This document shows positions 61,061-64,000 of a DNA stretch of 64,000 bases, in pieces (position 1 is the first letter of the stretch; each line of letters starts with the position of its first letter). The notes under the pieces were generated by a model. That model did not search any database. It was not told where the DNA came from and saw nothing but the letters and a program-made list of their open reading frames with translations. This stretch comes from Sipunculus nudus (taxonomy: Eukaryota > Annelida > Sipuncula > Golfingiida > Sipunculidae): assembly GCA_026874595.1 (NCBI GenBank), contig CM049306.1:56043519-56107518 (forward strand), given 5' to 3'. A program made the translations under genes and the position numbers.

Positions 61061-61175
61061 CTTTTATACATTTACATATTCATACAATATGGTGCACTTG
61101 TGAAGTCATTCAGTATGATTACTAAAAAGAGTGCATGCATTAAAATAAAAGAAGATAATGTAGACACAAGTTTGG
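61061..61175 (+). other. Candidate coding exon, unknown protein
   Basis: Strong acceptor (TTTAATTTTTTTCAG, ending 61060) and strong donor (AGTTTGG|GTAAGTAC, GT at 61176-61177), 115 bp. One frame is open throughout, giving a Lys-rich peptide (VKSFSMITKKSACIKIKEDN). The other two frames are blocked. This is the best splice-site pair for a coding exon I noticed. The peptide is not recognised, and no partner exon was found. Confidence 0.3.
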
Positions 61176-61720
61176 GTAAGTACAGCATTAATATTCAAGA
61201 AAGCCGCATAGGAAGTATAGACAACTCGGCTCAGCTCTTACTGATAAACCCACAATGGACATATCTTGTATTGCTGTATTCATATACTGTCTGGGCCCTG
61301 TAATTGATTTTTCCCAATGCGTTAGAAACAATCTAGAAAAGTAAAACCTGCCATTGTCGATCAGCTGGAAAATTCTCGGCAGAATACATTTGAAGGCGGA
61401 TTGTCATTATCGACGTATTGTGGAGTTTTACGTTTAAAGTCTCTGCACGAGTTAAAAGTAATTTCATGTCACATTATACACACCCACACCATGTTTAGTT
61501 AGTGGAAAATTAATTTGCAAAGGATATTAAGGACAGAAGGTTGTTGCGCCGATATAAACAGTATTAGCATTGTTATATTTTCGGTGTATTATGTCATGTT
61601 GGAAACAGTAGTATAGATGTTTCACAATATTTGACTAAACATTAAACGATTTACACTTATTTTATACACCTATAATACAGCTCTAAAAGCTGACGTATAC
61701 CCCATTATATTTCCATGCAG
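61176..61720. other. Non-coding, nothing recognised
   Basis: The frame of the candidate exon stays open to 61303, but nothing further is recognised. Confidence 0.3.
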
Positions 61721-61724
61721 GTAG

Positions 61725-61746
61725 CAGATACACACACACACACACA

Positions 61747-61820
<74 letters not shown>
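61725..61820. repeat. (AC)n-(AT)n microsatellite
   Basis: About 30 bp of CA followed by about 65 bp of AT. Confidence 0.95.
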
Positions 61821-61823
<3 letters not shown>

Positions 61824-62254
61824 GGAGGCTCCTTATTCGCGAGGTTAAAATTTGACTGTTTTCACATTTTACGTTGTCTCACGAGGGTTCCATTATCCCG
61901 ATCTCAACAAACAATACACAGTGTTCTGCACGAGGGTCCGAGCTTCCGATCGGACTCTCGAATTTCTTGCTATAGGATCTGTGGAGGAGCAAAACGGGCT
62001 CATGTATATATAGCAATCACTGACTACTGCCGCCTTACTAAAAAACAGTCAGTTGTGAAAACATTGTACTGACAGCTGACGTTTATAGTTCATATTTAAA
62101 AAAATGATATAATAACATTGTATAAAAATAATATGATGATGCGAAAATGACATTAAACAATGAGTAAATGATTCAAATTTTATTACCCTTCAAAATTTGA
62201 CTCATGTACCTCTCCCATGGGACTCCAAAATTGTGGGATATGCGTCATGTGGCA

Positions 62255-62255
<1 letters not shown>
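61821..62255. other. Non-coding, nothing recognised
   Basis: No supported feature. Confidence 0.35.

Positions 62256-62258
<3 letters not shown>

Positions 62259-62320
<62 letters not shown>
62259..62320. repeat. (AT)n microsatellite
   Basis: About 60 bp of AT, then ATACAT words. Confidence 0.95.
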
Positions 62321-62323
<3 letters not shown>

Positions 62324-62503
62324 TACATACATACATAATTTGCGGTGAGGTAGGTTTAGTTACCGAGTCGTATCATATTACTGGTCTGGTTATTGACTCA
62401 TGCCTAAACTATGTACAATCTATCGTTATCATCAACCAAACTGCGATCCTGTTTACACATAATATATGCTGTATGGGAAAACGCAAAAAAGAGAGAGCGA
62501 CTC

Positions 62504-62528
62504 GGGGGGGGGGGGGGGGGGGGGGGGG
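62504..62528. repeat. Poly-G run
   Basis: Twenty-five G. Confidence 0.95.
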
Positions 62529-62930
62529 CGTAGGTACTAACAACTATAACAGACGGATATACAGCCCCGTGAGCATCGCTCATACAACTTGTAAACGCAA
62601 ACCGTCAAAGTGATCGAATGTCCACATGAATAAATGATCTCGCAGTCCGATCCGTTAAGCGCAAGTATGAACAAGTCCCCGGCACATTTTGATCTTGGTT
62701 GCCCTAATCCTTTTCCCGGCATAGCAGATCAGTGTTTTACACGTTTGTTTCCCATTAATATTTGCACACAAACCACATGGGCATGACGAAGGGATTGTTA
62801 GGGCTGTTACAGTTTCAGGAGAGGAGCAGTTTCTTTCTTTACCTTACCTAGAAGAGTAGTTGAAGTCATCAGTGAAACAGATGAATGGTATCGTTGACGA
62901 ATCATTTAACATAGAGTAAGTATAAACTTG
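62529..62930. other. Non-coding, nothing recognised
   Basis: Short frames only. A strong donor-like word, ATAGA|GTAAGTAT (GT at about 62916), has no matching exon. Confidence 0.3.
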
Positions 62931-62931
62931 T

Positions 62932-62942
62932 ATATATATATA

Positions 62943-63018
<76 letters not shown>
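62932..63018. repeat. (AT)n microsatellite
   Basis: About 85 bp of AT with one interruption. Confidence 0.95.
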
Positions 63019-63021
<3 letters not shown>

Positions 63022-63143
63022 AGACCACTGTATTAAGACTGGTCATGGAACTCACTGGAAGTTGTCTTAATTTACAAGTAGTCTCATATGAGACGTCATT
63101 TTTTTTACCAATATAAACGCTTTTGGTTCACTCAAGGCTGGAT

Positions 63144-63159
63144 GGGGGGGGGGGGGGGG
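63144..63159. repeat. Poly-G run
   Basis: Sixteen G. Confidence 0.95.
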
Positions 63160-64000
63160 AGTCTTGACAGACAGGTGGTTTTCAATATATAAAGAGGAAT
63201 TGCATGTCTTCTCAGTAATTTGGTGTGGTGCCAATATATTATTAAACGATACAAACCACTTTTTACATTTTACAACTGTTAGTTGTTATATAGAATTTAA
63301 TGTACCTTGGTTGTGCAGGGCATTAAGTCAATTATCTTCATTCAATAGTTAGATTTATTGTATTTATTGTATTGGCGGCACCGTGGATGGGACACGACAT
63401 GCACGTAACCTAAATGATTCCGAAGAGCCGCACATCAATATCCAACAAAGCCATGAATGCACGACTGGGTATACTGATATATCATTTGGATCAATAGTAC
63501 CTATTTTGAATTGTGAAGGAAGCCATGTCGAAAATTTCCAGGCATTGGTCTCCGACCTGTTGTGGCAATAGTTATATGTGTAGATATCAACCGGTAGAAG
63601 CGAACAAAATCAAAATTAAAACCAGTTTATAAATTCCACCTTCATGGCGACTGTAAAGATTATCTGTGGTTTTCTAAGGCAAAGCTGTCAGTCACGAACA
63701 TCCCGGGTTACCTGCTTATCTCAAGGAGGTACAAACGTTTTTATCGTCGTTGACTAGTTGATTGATTGGTTTGCTATTAATGTTATGAACAGGTTTTGAT
63801 CAAATCAGTATGGAGTGTTAGGGTAACACTCAATAGATAATCCTCACAGTTTTGGAGATAATCCAGTTCACCATTATATGATTTACTTCAAAGGATACTT
63901 AACCTTTCTGAGATAAAATAATGTGTTTTTCTGGGTCGAGGGTCAGAAACCTTCCAAATCGGAGACCGCCTTTGTTATAGCGAGCAGATCTCGTGTGATC
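63160..64000. other. Non-coding, nothing recognised
   Basis: Short frames with no domain at 63164-63571. The window ends inside non-coding sequence. Confidence 0.3.

Noticed and set aside
62197-62613. 138-codon frame
   Set aside because: Made mostly of an AT tract and a poly-G run.

Overview
The window looks like nuclear DNA of an invertebrate animal, most probably a marine mollusc and perhaps a bivalve. This is an inference. It rests on very low gene density, eukaryotic-style introns and TATA promoters, tRNA-derived SINEs, a LINE with an APE-type endonuclease, long (AT)n tracts and poly-G runs, and minisatellites of kinds I associate with bivalve genomes. Nothing suggests a prokaryote, an organelle or a virus.

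Only one intact protein gene is clear: an intronless class I ubiquitin-conjugating enzyme of the UBE2D/UbcH5 type on the minus strand at 7709-8152. It has a plausible promoter (TATA tract plus a perfect CRE) at 8432-8493. The other long reading frames belong to a damaged non-LTR retrotransposon (about 2540-6072, plus strand). It keeps endonuclease, reverse-transcriptase and C-terminal zinc-motif segments, but has a premature stop and an internal deletion.

Layout: 1-2500 holds an inverted copy of a TIR repeat, a SINE and a short dispersed repeat. 2540-6072 is the LINE. 7.7-8.5 kb is the E2 gene. 9.8-11.4 kb holds two TATA-associated, donor-terminated candidate non-coding first exons on the plus strand; two similar candidates lie at 39.1 and 58.8 kb. 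13.3-19.4 kb carries microsatellites, a miRNA-like hairpin, two copies of a MITE family, a SINE and a 40-bp minisatellite. 19.4-40 kb is mostly non-coding, with a third MITE, SINE remnants and dispersed repeats. 40.7-52.5 kb is the repeat-rich core: a 335-bp tandem repeat, a 2-kb 17-bp minisatellite, a TIR element with four internal 330-430-bp units, a SINE with perfect target-site duplications, a foldback element and a 36-bp minisatellite. 53-64 kb is non-coding apart from a few weak exon candidates and long AT, poly-G and poly-C tracts.

The genes do not form a pathway. The E2 gene stands alone, and the plus-strand first-exon candidates, if real, would belong to one or more genes whose coding exons lie elsewhere. 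No convincing new biological system was found. The most useful leads are the MITE family, the TIR element with tandem core, the alternative first exons and the structured minisatellites. Exon, promoter and hairpin calls come from reading motifs by eye and carry low confidence.
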